Shown: positions 1 to 8,019 of the stretch, in pieces
Layout of the letters: each line of letters opens with the position of its first letter
Position numbering within the stretch: the first letter of the stretch is position 1
Source: Pseudomonas fluorescens NCIMB 11764
Lineage (GTDB): Bacteria > Pseudomonadota > Gammaproteobacteria > Pseudomonadales > Pseudomonadaceae
DNA length: 64,000 nt
Direction of reading: 5' to 3'
Assembly (NCBI RefSeq): GCF_000293885.2
Contig: NZ_CP010945.1
Coordinates: 3,244,001-3,308,000, forward strand
Made by a program: the position numbers and the translations under genes
Notes under the pieces: generated by a model
What the model was told of the DNA's origin: nothing
Seen by the model: only the letters and a program-made list of their open reading frames with translations
Databases searched by the model: none

Positions 1-1
1 G

Positions 2-214
2 CTGAACGCCTCGCCGTCCACTCGGGACGACGATGCGTGTCTGGGCCGTGTCCTGAAAACCGCCAATCGCCAGGTCGGCGCCGGTGATCTTTTCAGCCTG
101 CTGGGCCGCTGGTTGCCCGCGCTGATGATCGCCCTGAATAACGGATCGGCGCACGTTTCGCCGGTTTCCCGTCACCGTAAACCTACCGTTCGCACTGCTG
201 ATAAGGCTGATTGA
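2..214 (+). CDS. crfX: CrfX-like protein, 3' end only
   Basis: An open frame enters from the left edge and codes for 70 residues ending in TADKAD before TGA. It has no membrane segment and a basic tail (SRHRKP). It lies two bases upstream of cmpX, where Pseudomonas genomes carry crfX, a small conserved cytoplasmic protein of unknown function in the crfX-cmpX-sigX-oprF block. The assignment rests on position more than on a diagnostic motif. The start codon is outside the window. Confidence 0.6.
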   Translation: MNASPSTRDDDACLGRVLKTANRQVGAGDLFSLLGRWLPALMIALNNGSAHVSPVSRHRKPTVRTADKAD

Positions 215-216
215 AT

Positions 217-1041
217 ATGGAACTTGATCTCTGGACTCAGAGCCTCGTCACTGCAATGACTGCGTTATGGACCAAGGTTGCGAATTTCATTCCGAACCTG
301 TTCGGCGCACTGGTCGTGCTGCTGTTGGGTTTCGTCGTTGCGAAACTTTTGGATACTTTGCTGTCGAAGTTGCTCGCCAAGCTCGGTCTCGATCGCTTGA
401 TGGGCGGCACCGGTCTGACAAAATTGCTGTCCCGGGCCGGCCTTCAAGTACCGATTTCGACGCTGATCGGTAAAATCGTATACTGGTTCGTTCTGCTGAT
501 TTTTCTGGTTTCGGCCGCAGAATCCCTTGGACTTGAGCGAGTTTCAGCTACGCTGGACATGCTTGCTCTGTATTTGCCGAAAGTTTTCGGCGCTGCGCTG
601 GTGCTGCTGGTGGGAGTTTTACTGGCTCAACTGGCCAATGGGCTGGTGCGTGGCGCGGCAGAAGGCGTAGGGCTGGATTACGCTGCAGGGTTGGGGCGAA
701 TTGCCCAAGGCCTGGTCATTATCATCAGTATTTCGGTCGCGATCAGCCAGTTGGAGGTCAAGACTGACCTGCTGAACCATGTGATCGTGATCGTATTGAT
801 AACCGTTGGTCTGGCGGTTGCGCTGGCCATGGGGTTGGGAAGCCGGGAAATTGCCGGCCAGATTCTTGCGGGAATCTATGTGCGTGAGTTGTATCAGGTT
901 GGGCAACAAGTGCGTGTTGGCGAGGTCGAAGGTCAGATCGAAGAGATCGGCACGGTTAAAACCACATTGCTGACCGATGAGGGTGAGCTAGTCTCTCTCT
1001 CCAATCGGATCCTCCTGGAGCAGCATGTGAGTAGCCGCTAA
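217..1041 (+). CDS. cmpX: CmpX, MscS-like conserved inner-membrane protein
   Basis: The 274-residue protein has five hydrophobic segments (about 24-46, 85-102, 118-141, 162-178 and 187-208). A short soluble C-terminal part (209-274) resembles the beta domain of small-conductance mechanosensitive channels, with an MGLGSREIAGQILAGIYVRE stretch. In Pseudomonas, CmpX is linked to envelope homeostasis and to activity of the neighbouring ECF sigma factor SigX. The ATG at 217 is chosen because an earlier TTG at 211 overlaps the crfX stop. It probably belongs to one transcript with crfX. An ion-conducting function is inferred from the fold only. Confidence 0.88.
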   Translation: MELDLWTQSLVTAMTALWTKVANFIPNLFGALVVLLLGFVVAKLLDTLLSKLLAKLGLDRLMGGTGLTKLLSRAGLQVPISTLIGKIVYWFVLLIFLVSAAESLGLERVSATLDMLALYLPKVFGAALVLLVGVLLAQLANGLVRGAAEGVGLDYAAGLGRIAQGLVIIISISVAISQLEVKTDLLNHVIVIVLITVGLAVALAMGLGSREIAGQILAGIYVRELYQVGQQVRVGEVEGQIEEIGTVKTTLLTDEGELVSLSNRILLEQHVSSR

Positions 1042-1065
1042 CCCGGCAAACCCTGCTAATGTATG

Positions 1066-1097
1066 CCGCCGCAAAATGCCCTGAAGGGCTGCGGCGG
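1066..1097 (+). other. Hairpin between cmpX and sigX
   Basis: The stem CCGCCGCA / TGCGGCGG encloses a second perfect stem, GCCCT-GA-AGGGC. There is no T tract after it, so it is not a clear intrinsic terminator. It lies 30 bases before the sigX TTG start and could affect read-through from cmpX or sigX translation; that is inference. Confidence 0.4.
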
Positions 1098-1127
1098 ACA
1101 TTGACCTGACTGTCGGCCCGACTTGTT

Positions 1128-1718
1128 TTGAATAAAGCTCAATCGCTCTCCACGCGCTACGACCCCCGCGAGCTCTCTGATGAGGAGTTGGTCGCGCGCT
1201 CGCATACCGAGCTGTTTCACGTAACGCGCGCCTATGAAGAATTGATGCGGCGTTACCAACGAACATTATTTAACGTCTGTGCACGATATCTTGGGAACGA
1301 TCGCGATGCAGACGATGTCTGTCAGGAAGTGATGTTGAAGGTGCTGTATGGACTGAAGAACTTCGAGGGGAAATCGAAGTTCAAGACATGGCTATATAGC
1401 ATCACGTACAACGAGTGCATCACGCAGTATCGGAAAGAACGGCGAAAGCGTCGCTTGATGGACGCTTTGAGTCTGGACCCCCTCGAGGAAGCGTCTGAAG
1501 AAAAGGCGCCGAAACCCGAGGAGAAGGGCGGACTTGATCGCTGGCTGGTGTATGTGAACCCGATTGACCGTGAAATTCTGGTGCTACGATTTGTCGCAGA
1601 GCTGGAGTTTCAGGAGATCGCAGACATCATGCACATGGGTTTGAGTGCAACAAAAATGCGTTACAAACGCGCTCTAGACAAATTGCGTGAGAAATTTGCA
1701 GGCATTGCTGAAACTTAG
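1128..1718 (+). CDS. sigX: ECF RNA polymerase sigma factor SigX
   Basis: This 196-residue ECF sigma factor has region 2 at about 40-105 (FNVCARYLGNDRDADDVCQE, then the GKSKFKTWLYSITYN promoter-melting part) and region 4 at about 145-192 (DREILVLRFVAELEFQEIAD helix-turn-helix). SigX directs RNA polymerase to oprF and to membrane-lipid genes in Pseudomonas. The start is the rare codon TTG at 1128; the next in-frame ATG would remove 39 conserved residues. No strong Shine-Dalgarno precedes it. No anti-sigma gene is adjacent; cmpX upstream is the functional partner suggested by the literature on this locus. Confidence 0.93.
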   Translation: MNKAQSLSTRYDPRELSDEELVARSHTELFHVTRAYEELMRRYQRTLFNVCARYLGNDRDADDVCQEVMLKVLYGLKNFEGKSKFKTWLYSITYNECITQYRKERRKRRLMDALSLDPLEEASEEKAPKPEEKGGLDRWLVYVNPIDREILVLRFVAELEFQEIADIMHMGLSATKMRYKRALDKLREKFAGIAET

Positions 1719-1744
1719 TTCGGCGCAAATATCTCTTACGTGTA

Positions 1745-1766
1745 GGCAAGTTCTGATAGACTTGCC
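1745..1766 (+). promoter_or_regulatory. Small hairpin in the sigX-oprF spacer
   Basis: GGCAAGT and ACTTGCC form a 7-bp stem in the 107-base spacer between sigX and oprF. The spacer is where the oprF promoters (housekeeping and SigX-dependent) are expected, but I cannot place -35/-10 boxes with confidence. The hairpin may weaken read-through from sigX or lie in the oprF leader. Confidence 0.35.
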
Positions 1767-1825
1767 GCCGAGTTGTCCCCCGGTTTGCGGGACTGCTTCA
1801 CAATCACCAGATGGGGATTTAACGG

Positions 1826-2860
1826 ATGAAACTGAAAAACACCTTGGGCTTGGCCATTGGTTCTCTTATTGCAGCCACTTCGTTCGGCGCACTGGCACAA
1901 GGCCAAGGCGCAGTTGAAATCGAAGGCTTTGCAAAGAAAGAGTACTACGACAGCCAGCGCGATTTCAAAAACGACGGCAACCTGTTCGGTGGCTCGGTTG
2001 GTTACTTCCTGACCGACGACGTTGAACTGCGTCTGGGCTACGACGAAGTGCACAACGTACGTAGCGAGTCGGGCAAGAACATCAAGGGCTCCAACACCGC
2101 CCTGGACGCTCTGTACCACTTCAACAACCCAGGCGACATGCTGCGTCCGTACGTATCTGCTGGTTTCTCCGATCAGAGCATCGGCCAGAACGATCGCGGT
2201 GGTCGTAACGGCTCCACTTTCGCCAACGTTGGCGGCGGTGCCAAGCTGTACTTCACTGACAACTTCTACGCCCGTGCCGGCGTTGAAGCTCAGTACAACA
2301 TCGACCAAGGTGACACCGAGTGGGCTCCAAGCGTCGGTATCGGTGTGAACTTCGGTGGCGGCTCCAAGCCTGCAGCCGCTCCAGTTCCAGCACCAGCTGA
2401 AGTCTGCTCCGACAGCGACAACGACGGCGTTTGCGACAACGTTGACAAGTGCCCGGACACCCCAGCCAACGTAACTGTTGACGCTGATGGCTGCCCAGCA
2501 GTTGCTGAAGTTGTTCGTGTAGAGCTGGACGTTAAGTTCGATTTCGACAAATCTGTTGTTAAAACCAACAGCTACGGCGACATCAAGAACCTGGCTGACT
2601 TCATGAAGCAGTACCCATCCACCACCACTACTGTTGAAGGTCACACTGACTCCGTCGGTCCTGACGCTTACAACCAGAAACTGTCCGAGCGTCGTGCAAA
2701 CGCCGTTAAGCAAGTTCTGACCAACCAGTACGGTGTTGAATCGTCCCGCGTTCAGTCTGTTGGCTACGGCGAATCCCGCCCAGTTGCTGACAACAAAACT
2801 GAAGCTGGTCGCGCTGTAAACCGTCGCGTAGAAGCGCAGGTTGAAGCTCAAGCTAAGTAA
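1826..2860 (+). CDS. oprF: Major outer-membrane porin OprF
   Basis: The 344-residue precursor has a signal peptide (1-24, ending FGALA) and an N-terminal eight-strand beta-barrel domain. A Pro/Ala-rich linker follows, then a four-cysteine calcium-binding-like segment (CSDSDNDGVCDNVDKCPD). The C-terminal OmpA-like peptidoglycan-binding domain contains the EGHTDSVGPDAYNQKLSERR signature. OprF anchors the outer membrane to peptidoglycan and forms a low-efficiency general porin. Codon use is strongly biased, as expected for one of the most abundant cell proteins. It follows sigX, which helps transcribe it, and is closed by its own terminator. Confidence 0.98.
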   Translation: MKLKNTLGLAIGSLIAATSFGALAQGQGAVEIEGFAKKEYYDSQRDFKNDGNLFGGSVGYFLTDDVELRLGYDEVHNVRSESGKNIKGSNTALDALYHFNNPGDMLRPYVSAGFSDQSIGQNDRGGRNGSTFANVGGGAKLYFTDNFYARAGVEAQYNIDQGDTEWAPSVGIGVNFGGGSKPAAAPVPAPAEVCSDSDNDGVCDNVDKCPDTPANVTVDADGCPAVAEVVRVELDVKFDFDKSVVKTNSYGDIKNLADFMKQYPSTTTTVEGHTDSVGPDAYNQKLSERRANAVKQVLTNQYGVESSRVQSVGYGESRPVADNKTEAGRAVNRRVEAQVEAQAK

Positions 2861-2877
2861 TTAGCCCGCAGCTCTGA

Positions 2878-2909
2878 GAAAAGCCCGGCTTAGGCCGGGC
2901 TTTTCTTTG
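2878..2909 (+). terminator. Intrinsic terminator of oprF
   Basis: A 12-bp perfect stem (GAAAAGCCCGGC / GCCGGGCTTTTC) with a TTAG loop is followed by T-rich sequence 18 bases after the oprF stop codon. Confidence 0.9.
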
Positions 2910-2949
2910 CCTGCGATTTGGGTTCCAGCATTGGATCTGCGGCGTGGCG

Positions 2950-3028
2950 AAAAGATCGCAGCCTGCAGCAGCTCCTACAAGGATGTACGCAGGGCCAATG
3001 TAGGAGCTGCCGCAGGCTGCGATCTTTT
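2950..3028. repeat. Paired inverted repeat, GATCGCAGCC type, overlapping cobA 3' end
   Basis: Two 30-base arms (2950-2979 and 2999-3028) are reverse complements with a single mismatch. They carry the motifs GATCGCAGCCTGC and GCAGCTCCTACA. The same outer and inner motifs occur at 62538-62622. This is a REP/BIME-like intergenic repeat common in the P. fluorescens group. The cobA stop codon lies inside the left arm. Confidence 0.85.
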
Positions 3029-3742
3029 GATCTGCTCGTCAGCCGCCACCGCGCCAATCACCAGAATGGCCGGGCTTTTCAGCTCAAAGGCGTAGGCATC
3101 TTCTTCCATCGCCATCAGATCGCTGCGGCATTCCCGCTGGTGTGGCAGGGACGCGTTTTCAATCATCGCCACCGGTGTATCTGCCGCCATCCCGCCAATC
3201 AGCAACTGCTCGCGAATTTCACTCAGCTTCGCCACGCCCATATAAACCACCAATGTCGTGCCGCCTTGGGCGAGGGCTTGCCAGTTCAGGCTGCTGCCAT
3301 CCTGGGTGTGGGCCGTCACCAGCGTCACGCCGCGCGCAACGCCCCGTAGCGTCAACGGAATATCGCATTGCGTTGCACCGGCGAGTCCGGCGGTGATGCC
3401 ATTGACCAGCTCGACATCGACCCCGCGCTCGCGCAGCCACTGGGCCTCTTCACCGCCGCGACCAAAAATGCACGGATCGCCGCCCTTGAGCCGCACCACG
3501 CATTTGCCCTGACGGGCATAACGCAGCATCAATCGATGAATGAACGCCTGAGGCGTGGAGCGACAGCCACCGCGTTTGCCCACGGCAATGATTCGCGCCC
3601 GTGGACAATGCTCCAGCACCGCTTCGTTCACCAGATCGTCGATCAACACCACATCGGCTTCGCTCAACGCTCGAACAGCCTTGAGGGTCAGCAATTCCGG
3701 GTCGCCAGGACCTGCACCCACCAGCCAGACTTTTGCGTTCAT
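2975..3742 (-). CDS. cobA: Uroporphyrinogen-III C-methyltransferase (SUMT)
   Basis: The 255-residue SAM-dependent tetrapyrrole methylase has the glycine motif VGAGPGDPELLT near the N-terminus and the VVRLKGGDPCIFGRGGEE motif. It methylates uroporphyrinogen III at C2 and C7 to give precorrin-2, the precursor of siroheme and cobalamin. It is last in the nitrate-assimilation operon, 10 bases after the nitrate reductase gene and with a good GAGGA ribosome site, so its likely role here is siroheme supply for nitrite reduction. It lacks the CysG dehydrogenase/chelatase part. The last 18 residues are encoded by the palindromic repeat at 2950-3028 and are probably not part of the ancestral protein. 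Confidence 0.93.
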   Translation of the reverse strand: MNAKVWLVGAGPGDPELLTLKAVRALSEADVVLIDDLVNEAVLEHCPRARIIAVGKRGGCRSTPQAFIHRLMLRYARQGKCVVRLKGGDPCIFGRGGEEAQWLRERGVDVELVNGITAGLAGATQCDIPLTLRGVARGVTLVTAHTQDGSSLNWQALAQGGTTLVVYMGVAKLSEIREQLLIGGMAADTPVAMIENASLPHQRECRSDLMAMEEDAYAFELKSPAILVIGAVAADEQIKRSQPAAAPTLALRTSL

Positions 3743-3752
3743 AGTGTTTTCC

Positions 3753-6470
3753 TCACGAGATGACGGCGATCGGCTGCGCAGTGGCGGCCAACAAACGCTT
3801 TATTTCCGGGACGCAGGAGCCGCATTGCGTGCCGCACCCCAATTCTTGTTTCAAACCTTGCAAGTCCAGGCCTCGACGGATGCCGGCGCAGACCGCGTTC
3901 TGGCTGACGTTTTTGCAGTTGCACAGGGTTCTGGTGCCGGCGGCCGGCGCGCTGGCGTTACCAGGCGGCGCGCTCAGCGGTGCAAGCAGCCAGCGCCGCA
4001 GTTGCTGGTCGACGCGACCTTCGTGCCAGAGATCCTGCAGCCAGTGCTGGGCGAGGGTTTCGCCAGCGAGACGAATCGAGGTAATTCGGCCGTTCTCGAT
4101 CCGCACCCGTTTACCGATGGAGCGCCGAGGGTCGTCGTAGGCCAGTACCGGCCCCTCGTTGAGCCTCAGGCAGTGGTCGATATCACGCAGTAATTGCGGG
4201 TCTGGCGCTGTGGCGCTGGAAGCGCGTATGAGCAGCGCGGGGCGTTCACGGCCAACAAGGCTGAGGCTGGCGTAGGAAAACGCCTCGCAGAGTGGTCGTA
4301 GCGTCTCAAAATGCTGTTGGATATCGCCCTCGACCAAGGCGAAAAGGTTCCAGGGCAGGTTTACCGGGTCAATTCTTACTCCGGTGTGTTTGAGTTCCGG
4401 TTGTTTCGACAATGGATCAAACGCCGGTTGGGTGATCGAATTGACACCACCCTTCAGGAAGCGGTCGCCCCAATGCATGGGCAGGAAGGCCTGGCCAGGA
4501 CGCACACTGTCGTCACTGCCGACGGCAACAATGAGTGCGCCGCGACGGCTTTTCAGGCTGACCAGCTCACCGGGTTGCAGTCCATGGCGGTGCAGGTCAT
4601 CCGGGTGCAGGCTCAACACGGCTTCACTGACATGACCGAACAACTGCGCGGCCGTACCGGTGCGGCTCATGCCGTGCCATTGATCGCGCAGGCGGCCGGT
4701 GATCAGGGTCAGCGGGAATTCCCCATCACGTTGTTCCCGGGCGGCAAGATACGGATCGGCGATGAACCGGGCGCGTCCGCTGGCGGTCGGGAAAATCCCG
4801 TCCACGTACAATCGGGCCGTACCTTCACTGGCGTTTGCAGGAAATGGCCATTGCTGCGGCCCGAGACGGTCGATCAGCTCATGGCTGATGCCGGACAAGT
4901 CCAGATCACGGCCGCGAGTCAATTGCTTGTACTCATCGAAGATCTGCGCCGGGGTCTCGAACGCAAACAGACTGGCTTGCTCGGGACGCAGATGTTTTTC
5001 CAGGCGCTGTGCGAAATCCACCGTGATCGCCCAGTCAGAACGCGCTTCACCGGGGGCGACAATCGCACGGCGGACATGGGAAATCCGCCGTTCGGAATTG
5101 GTGACCGTCCCTTCCTTTTCGCCCCAGCTGGCGGCAGGCAACAGTAGGTCGGCGAACGCGGCGGTTTCGGTGGTGCGAAAGGCTTCCTGCAACACCACGA
5201 ACGGGCAGGCTTCCAGCGCTGCGCGCACGGCGGTCTGGTCCGGCATCGATTGCGCGGGGTTGGTGCAGGCAATCCACAGGGCTTTGACGGTTCCGCTACG
5301 AACCTGCTCAAACAGCTCGATCGCGCTGAGCCCGGTGCGTTCAGGCAATTGGTCAACGCCCCAGTAGGCGGCCACTTCCGCGCGGTGCTCGGCATTGGCC
5401 GCTTCGCGATGGCCGGGCAGCAAGTTCGACAAACTGCCAGTTTCCCGTCCCCCCATGGCATTCGGCTGGCCGGTCAGGGAGAAAGGTCCTGCACCCGGAC
5501 GGCCAATCTGCCCGGTGGCGAGGTGAAGGTTGATCAGCGCGCTGTTTTTCGCGCTTCCGGCGGTGGACTGGTTCAAGCCCATGCACCACAACGACAGGAA
5601 ACTCGGCGAGGTACCCACCCACTCGGCACATTGTTGCAGTTGTTCAACGCTGATCCCGCACAGCTGCGAAACCATTGGTGGCGTGTAATCGCGAACCAGG
5701 TCTTTCAGTTCGGCCAGCCCTTCGGTGTGGGCCTTGATGAAATCGCGGTCGATCCAGCCTTCCCACAGCAACAGGTACAAGATCCCATGGAACAACGCGA
5801 CATCGGTGCCCGGAAGAATCGCCAGATGCAGGTCAGCCAAGTCGCAGGTGTCGGTGCGACGCGGGTCGATGACGATGACTTTCATCTGTGGCCGGCGGGA
5901 TTTTGCCTCTTCGAGGCGCCGAAACAGTACCGGGTGGGCGTAGGCCATGTTGCTGCCGACGATCATCACGCAGTCGCTGGATTCCAGGTCTTCGTAGCTG
6001 CATGGCGGTGCATCGGCACCGAGGCTGCGCTTGTAGCCGACCACTGCCGAGGACATGCACAACCGCGAATTGCTGTCGATGTTGTTGGTACCGACCAGCG
6101 CTCGCGCCAGTTTGTTGAAACTGTAGTAATCCTCGGTCAGCAGTTGCCCGGAAATGTAAAACGCCACGCTGTCCGGGCCGTGTTCGGCGATGGTTTTGGC
6201 GAAGACGCTGGCAGCGTGATCAAGGGCCGTGTCCCAATCGGTGCGGCTGCGGGCCAGGCCCTTGCCGAGGCGCAGTTCCGGATACAGCGCTCGGGCCGCG
6301 AGGTCACCGGTCAGGTGCAGGGTCGAACCCTTGCTGCACAGTTTGCCGAAGTTGGCCGGGTGGGCCGGATCGCCGTTGACGCCGAGGATGCGCTCGCCGT
6401 CATGCTCGATCAGCACGCCGCAGCCGACTCCGCAATAGCAGCAGGTGGAGGCGGTGATCTGGCGGTTCAT
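3753..6470 (-). CDS. nasC: Assimilatory nitrate reductase, molybdopterin catalytic subunit with C-terminal [2Fe-2S] domain
   Basis: The 905-residue cytoplasmic molybdoenzyme reduces nitrate to nitrite. The N-terminus has the Fe4S4 cysteine set (CCYCGVGC then KLCSKG). The molybdopterin domains follow (SNSRLCMSSAVVGYKRSLGA; a molydopterin dinucleotide-binding domain near 600-720). The last about 60 residues form a BFD-type [2Fe-2S] domain (CNC then CGTQCGSC). The start is ATG 6470, which overlaps the stop of the upstream FAD reductase as TGATG and implies translational coupling. I use the P. aeruginosa name nasC; Klebsiella calls the equivalent gene nasA. Electrons probably come from the neighbouring reductase. 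Confidence 0.93.
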   Translation of the reverse strand: MNRQITASTCCYCGVGCGVLIEHDGERILGVNGDPAHPANFGKLCSKGSTLHLTGDLAARALYPELRLGKGLARSRTDWDTALDHAASVFAKTIAEHGPDSVAFYISGQLLTEDYYSFNKLARALVGTNNIDSNSRLCMSSAVVGYKRSLGADAPPCSYEDLESSDCVMIVGSNMAYAHPVLFRRLEEAKSRRPQMKVIVIDPRRTDTCDLADLHLAILPGTDVALFHGILYLLLWEGWIDRDFIKAHTEGLAELKDLVRDYTPPMVSQLCGISVEQLQQCAEWVGTSPSFLSLWCMGLNQSTAGSAKNSALINLHLATGQIGRPGAGPFSLTGQPNAMGGRETGSLSNLLPGHREAANAEHRAEVAAYWGVDQLPERTGLSAIELFEQVRSGTVKALWIACTNPAQSMPDQTAVRAALEACPFVVLQEAFRTTETAAFADLLLPAASWGEKEGTVTNSERRISHVRRAIVAPGEARSDWAITVDFAQRLEKHLRPEQASLFAFETPAQIFDEYKQLTRGRDLDLSGISHELIDRLGPQQWPFPANASEGTARLYVDGIFPTASGRARFIADPYLAAREQRDGEFPLTLITGRLRDQWHGMSRTGTAAQLFGHVSEAVLSLHPDDLHRHGLQPGELVSLKSRRGALIVAVGSDDSVRPGQAFLPMHWGDRFLKGGVNSITQPAFDPLSKQPELKHTGVRIDPVNLPWNLFALVEGDIQQHFETLRPLCEAFSYASLSLVGRERPALLIRASSATAPDPQLLRDIDHCLRLNEGPVLAYDDPRRSIGKRVRIENGRITSIRLAGETLAQHWLQDLWHEGRVDQQLRRWLLAPLSAPPGNASAPAAGTRTLCNCKNVSQNAVCAGIRRGLDLQGLKQELGCGTQCGSCVPEIKRLLAATAQPIAVIS

Positions 6471-7690
6471 CAACTGGCTTCCTTCAAGGTTTCACCAAAC
6501 ATCAGGTGATCGCGGCGCTCGCCGATGTCCTGGTTCTCACGAATCTGCCGGAAGTACCAACCGCCATCTGCCGTATCGCCGTACAGGCAGGCACCGACCA
6601 GCACGTCATCCTTGATGACCAGCTTCTTGTAAATCCCGCTGATGGGGTCGGAGAGGGTGATGGTTTCGGTGCCTTCGCCGCCCATGAAGTCGCCGGCGGA
6701 AAACAGGTCGATGCCGGTGACTTTCAATTTGGTCGAGGTCACCGAGCCTTTGTAGGTGGCAAACCCCAGCCGGGCGAGATGGTTGGCGCAGACCCTGGCC
6801 TGTTCGAACAGCGGCGCGACCAGGCCATAGGCGATGCCACGGTGGCTGGCGCATTCGCCGATGGCATAGACCCGCGGATCGTAGGTTTGCATCGTGTCGC
6901 TGACCAGAATCCCGCGATTGCAGGGGAGGCCGGACTTTTCCGCCAGTTCGCTCGCAGGGCGAATGCCGGCGGCCATCACCACCAGGTCGGCGGGAATGAT
7001 GTCGCCATTGTGGAACTCGACCGAGCCGACCCGGCCATTGCCGGCATCGTGCAGGGCCCGGGTTTGCTCGCGAAGGCGAAACTTCAGGCCACGAGCCTCA
7101 AGCGCGGTTTGCAGCATTTGGCCGCTGACGTTGTCCAGTTGCCGCTCCAGCAACCACTCACCGTTGTGCACCACGGTGACGTGCATGCCGCGCAGCATCA
7201 GGCCGTTGGCCGCTTCCAGACCCAACAGGCCGCCGCCGATGACCACGGCGTGCTCGTGGGTTTTGGCGGTGTTGATCATGGCCTGGGTATCGGCGATGTC
7301 GCGGTAGCCGATCACGCCATGCAAAGTGTTGCCGGGGATCGGCAGGATAAACGGAGTCGAACCGGTGGCGATCAGCAGGCGGTCGTACTCGGCCTCGGTG
7401 CCGTCGTCGGCGATGACCCGGCGTTTGACCCGGTCGATCTCCACCACTTTGCGGTTGAGCAGCAACTTGATGTTGTTGTCGAGGTACCAGTCCAGGTCGT
7501 TGAGCACAATCTCTTCGAAGGTTTGTTCGCCGGCCAGTACGGGCGACAGCATAATGCGGTTGTAGTTGGTATGCGGTTCGGCGCCGAAGACGGTGATGTC
7601 GTACAGCTCGTTGCTCAGCTTGAGCAACTCTTCCAGGGTCCGAACCCCGGCCATGCCATTGCCGATCATCACCAGTTTTAGTTTTTTCAT
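6470..7690 (-). CDS. FAD/NAD(P)H oxidoreductase of nitrate assimilation (NirB N-terminal-half-like)
   Basis: The 406-residue flavoprotein has a Rossmann FAD motif (VMIGNGMAG), a second NAD(P)H-binding motif (AVVIGGGLLGLEAANGL) and the C-terminal part typical of the reductase half of NirB (YGDTADGGWYFRQIRENQD). It stops where NirB would continue into its BFD, ferredoxin-like and siroheme domains. It therefore cannot reduce nitrite itself and probably feeds electrons to the nitrate reductase encoded directly downstream, like Klebsiella NasC. Start ATG 7690 is preceded by CCGGAG; an upstream in-frame start at 7726 is in the leader. No nirD is adjacent. Confidence 0.85.
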   Translation of the reverse strand: MKKLKLVMIGNGMAGVRTLEELLKLSNELYDITVFGAEPHTNYNRIMLSPVLAGEQTFEEIVLNDLDWYLDNNIKLLLNRKVVEIDRVKRRVIADDGTEAEYDRLLIATGSTPFILPIPGNTLHGVIGYRDIADTQAMINTAKTHEHAVVIGGGLLGLEAANGLMLRGMHVTVVHNGEWLLERQLDNVSGQMLQTALEARGLKFRLREQTRALHDAGNGRVGSVEFHNGDIIPADLVVMAAGIRPASELAEKSGLPCNRGILVSDTMQTYDPRVYAIGECASHRGIAYGLVAPLFEQARVCANHLARLGFATYKGSVTSTKLKVTGIDLFSAGDFMGGEGTETITLSDPISGIYKKLVIKDDVLVGACLYGDTADGGWYFRQIRENQDIGERRDHLMFGETLKEAS

Positions 7691-7726
7691 CAGGTTCTCC
7701 GGGTGCTCGGAACACATTTCGCGCAA

Positions 7727-7816
7727 ACAAAAAAAGGCGTCCCGCTAGTTGCCTAGCGAGGACGCCTTTGTCCTGGTCCCGTTACTTCGGGAAGCGCATC
7801 CTTCGTCGTTGAAGGC
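7727..7816 (-). promoter_or_regulatory. NasT/ANTAR-type attenuator leader of the nitrate reductase operon
   Basis: Read on the minus strand this holds, in order: hairpin P1 (7800-7815, stem CCTTC, loop AACGAC), hairpin P2 (7777-7792, stem TCCCG, loop AAGTAA), the string GGACAAAGGCGTC, and an intrinsic terminator (7733-7769, stem AAAGGCGTCC plus CTAGCG, followed by seven T). Two small hexaloop hairpins before a terminator is the architecture bound by ANTAR antiterminators such as NasT. P1 has the expected A at loop position 1 and G at 4; P2 lacks G at 4. The remaining spacer up to 8019 holds only the repeat at 7969. Confidence 0.78.
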
Positions 7817-7968
7817 TGGGCTTTATGTAAGTTGAAAGAGGTAATGCAGTGGTTGTGCCAAGTTATTCAAGGAAGGGATTTACGGGGCTGCGGGAGGGCA
7901 TTTGAGGAACCGATTCAAATTTTTGCACTGATTAGAGGCGGCTTGCCCGGTACTGGAGCATGCGAACC

Positions 7969-8004
7969 TGTGGCGAGGGAGCTCGCTCCCGCTCCCTCGC
8001 CACA
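7969..8004. repeat. Short inverted repeat, GTGGCGAGGGAGC type
   Basis: Perfect 14-base arms (TGTGGCGAGGGAGC and its complement) flank an 8-base loop, 15 bases beyond the 3' end of the kinase gene. The same arm sequence occurs in the larger repeat at 40394-40526. It may also act as a transcript-stabilising hairpin for the kinase mRNA. Confidence 0.75.
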
Positions 8005-8019
8005 TAGGATCTGTTCGAA

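Noticed and set aside
1736..2851. 371-codon open frame antisense to oprF
   Set aside because: Mirror of the strongly codon-biased oprF gene; Val/Asn-rich residues without domain features and no ribosome site.
6470..7690. Calling this gene full nitrite reductase nirB
   Set aside because: It has about 406 residues and lacks all siroheme and Fe4S4 cysteines of NirB.
7969..8004. Hairpin after the kinase gene as an intrinsic terminator
   Set aside because: There is no T tract on the kinase strand and the sequence belongs to a dispersed repeat family, so it is listed as a repeat.
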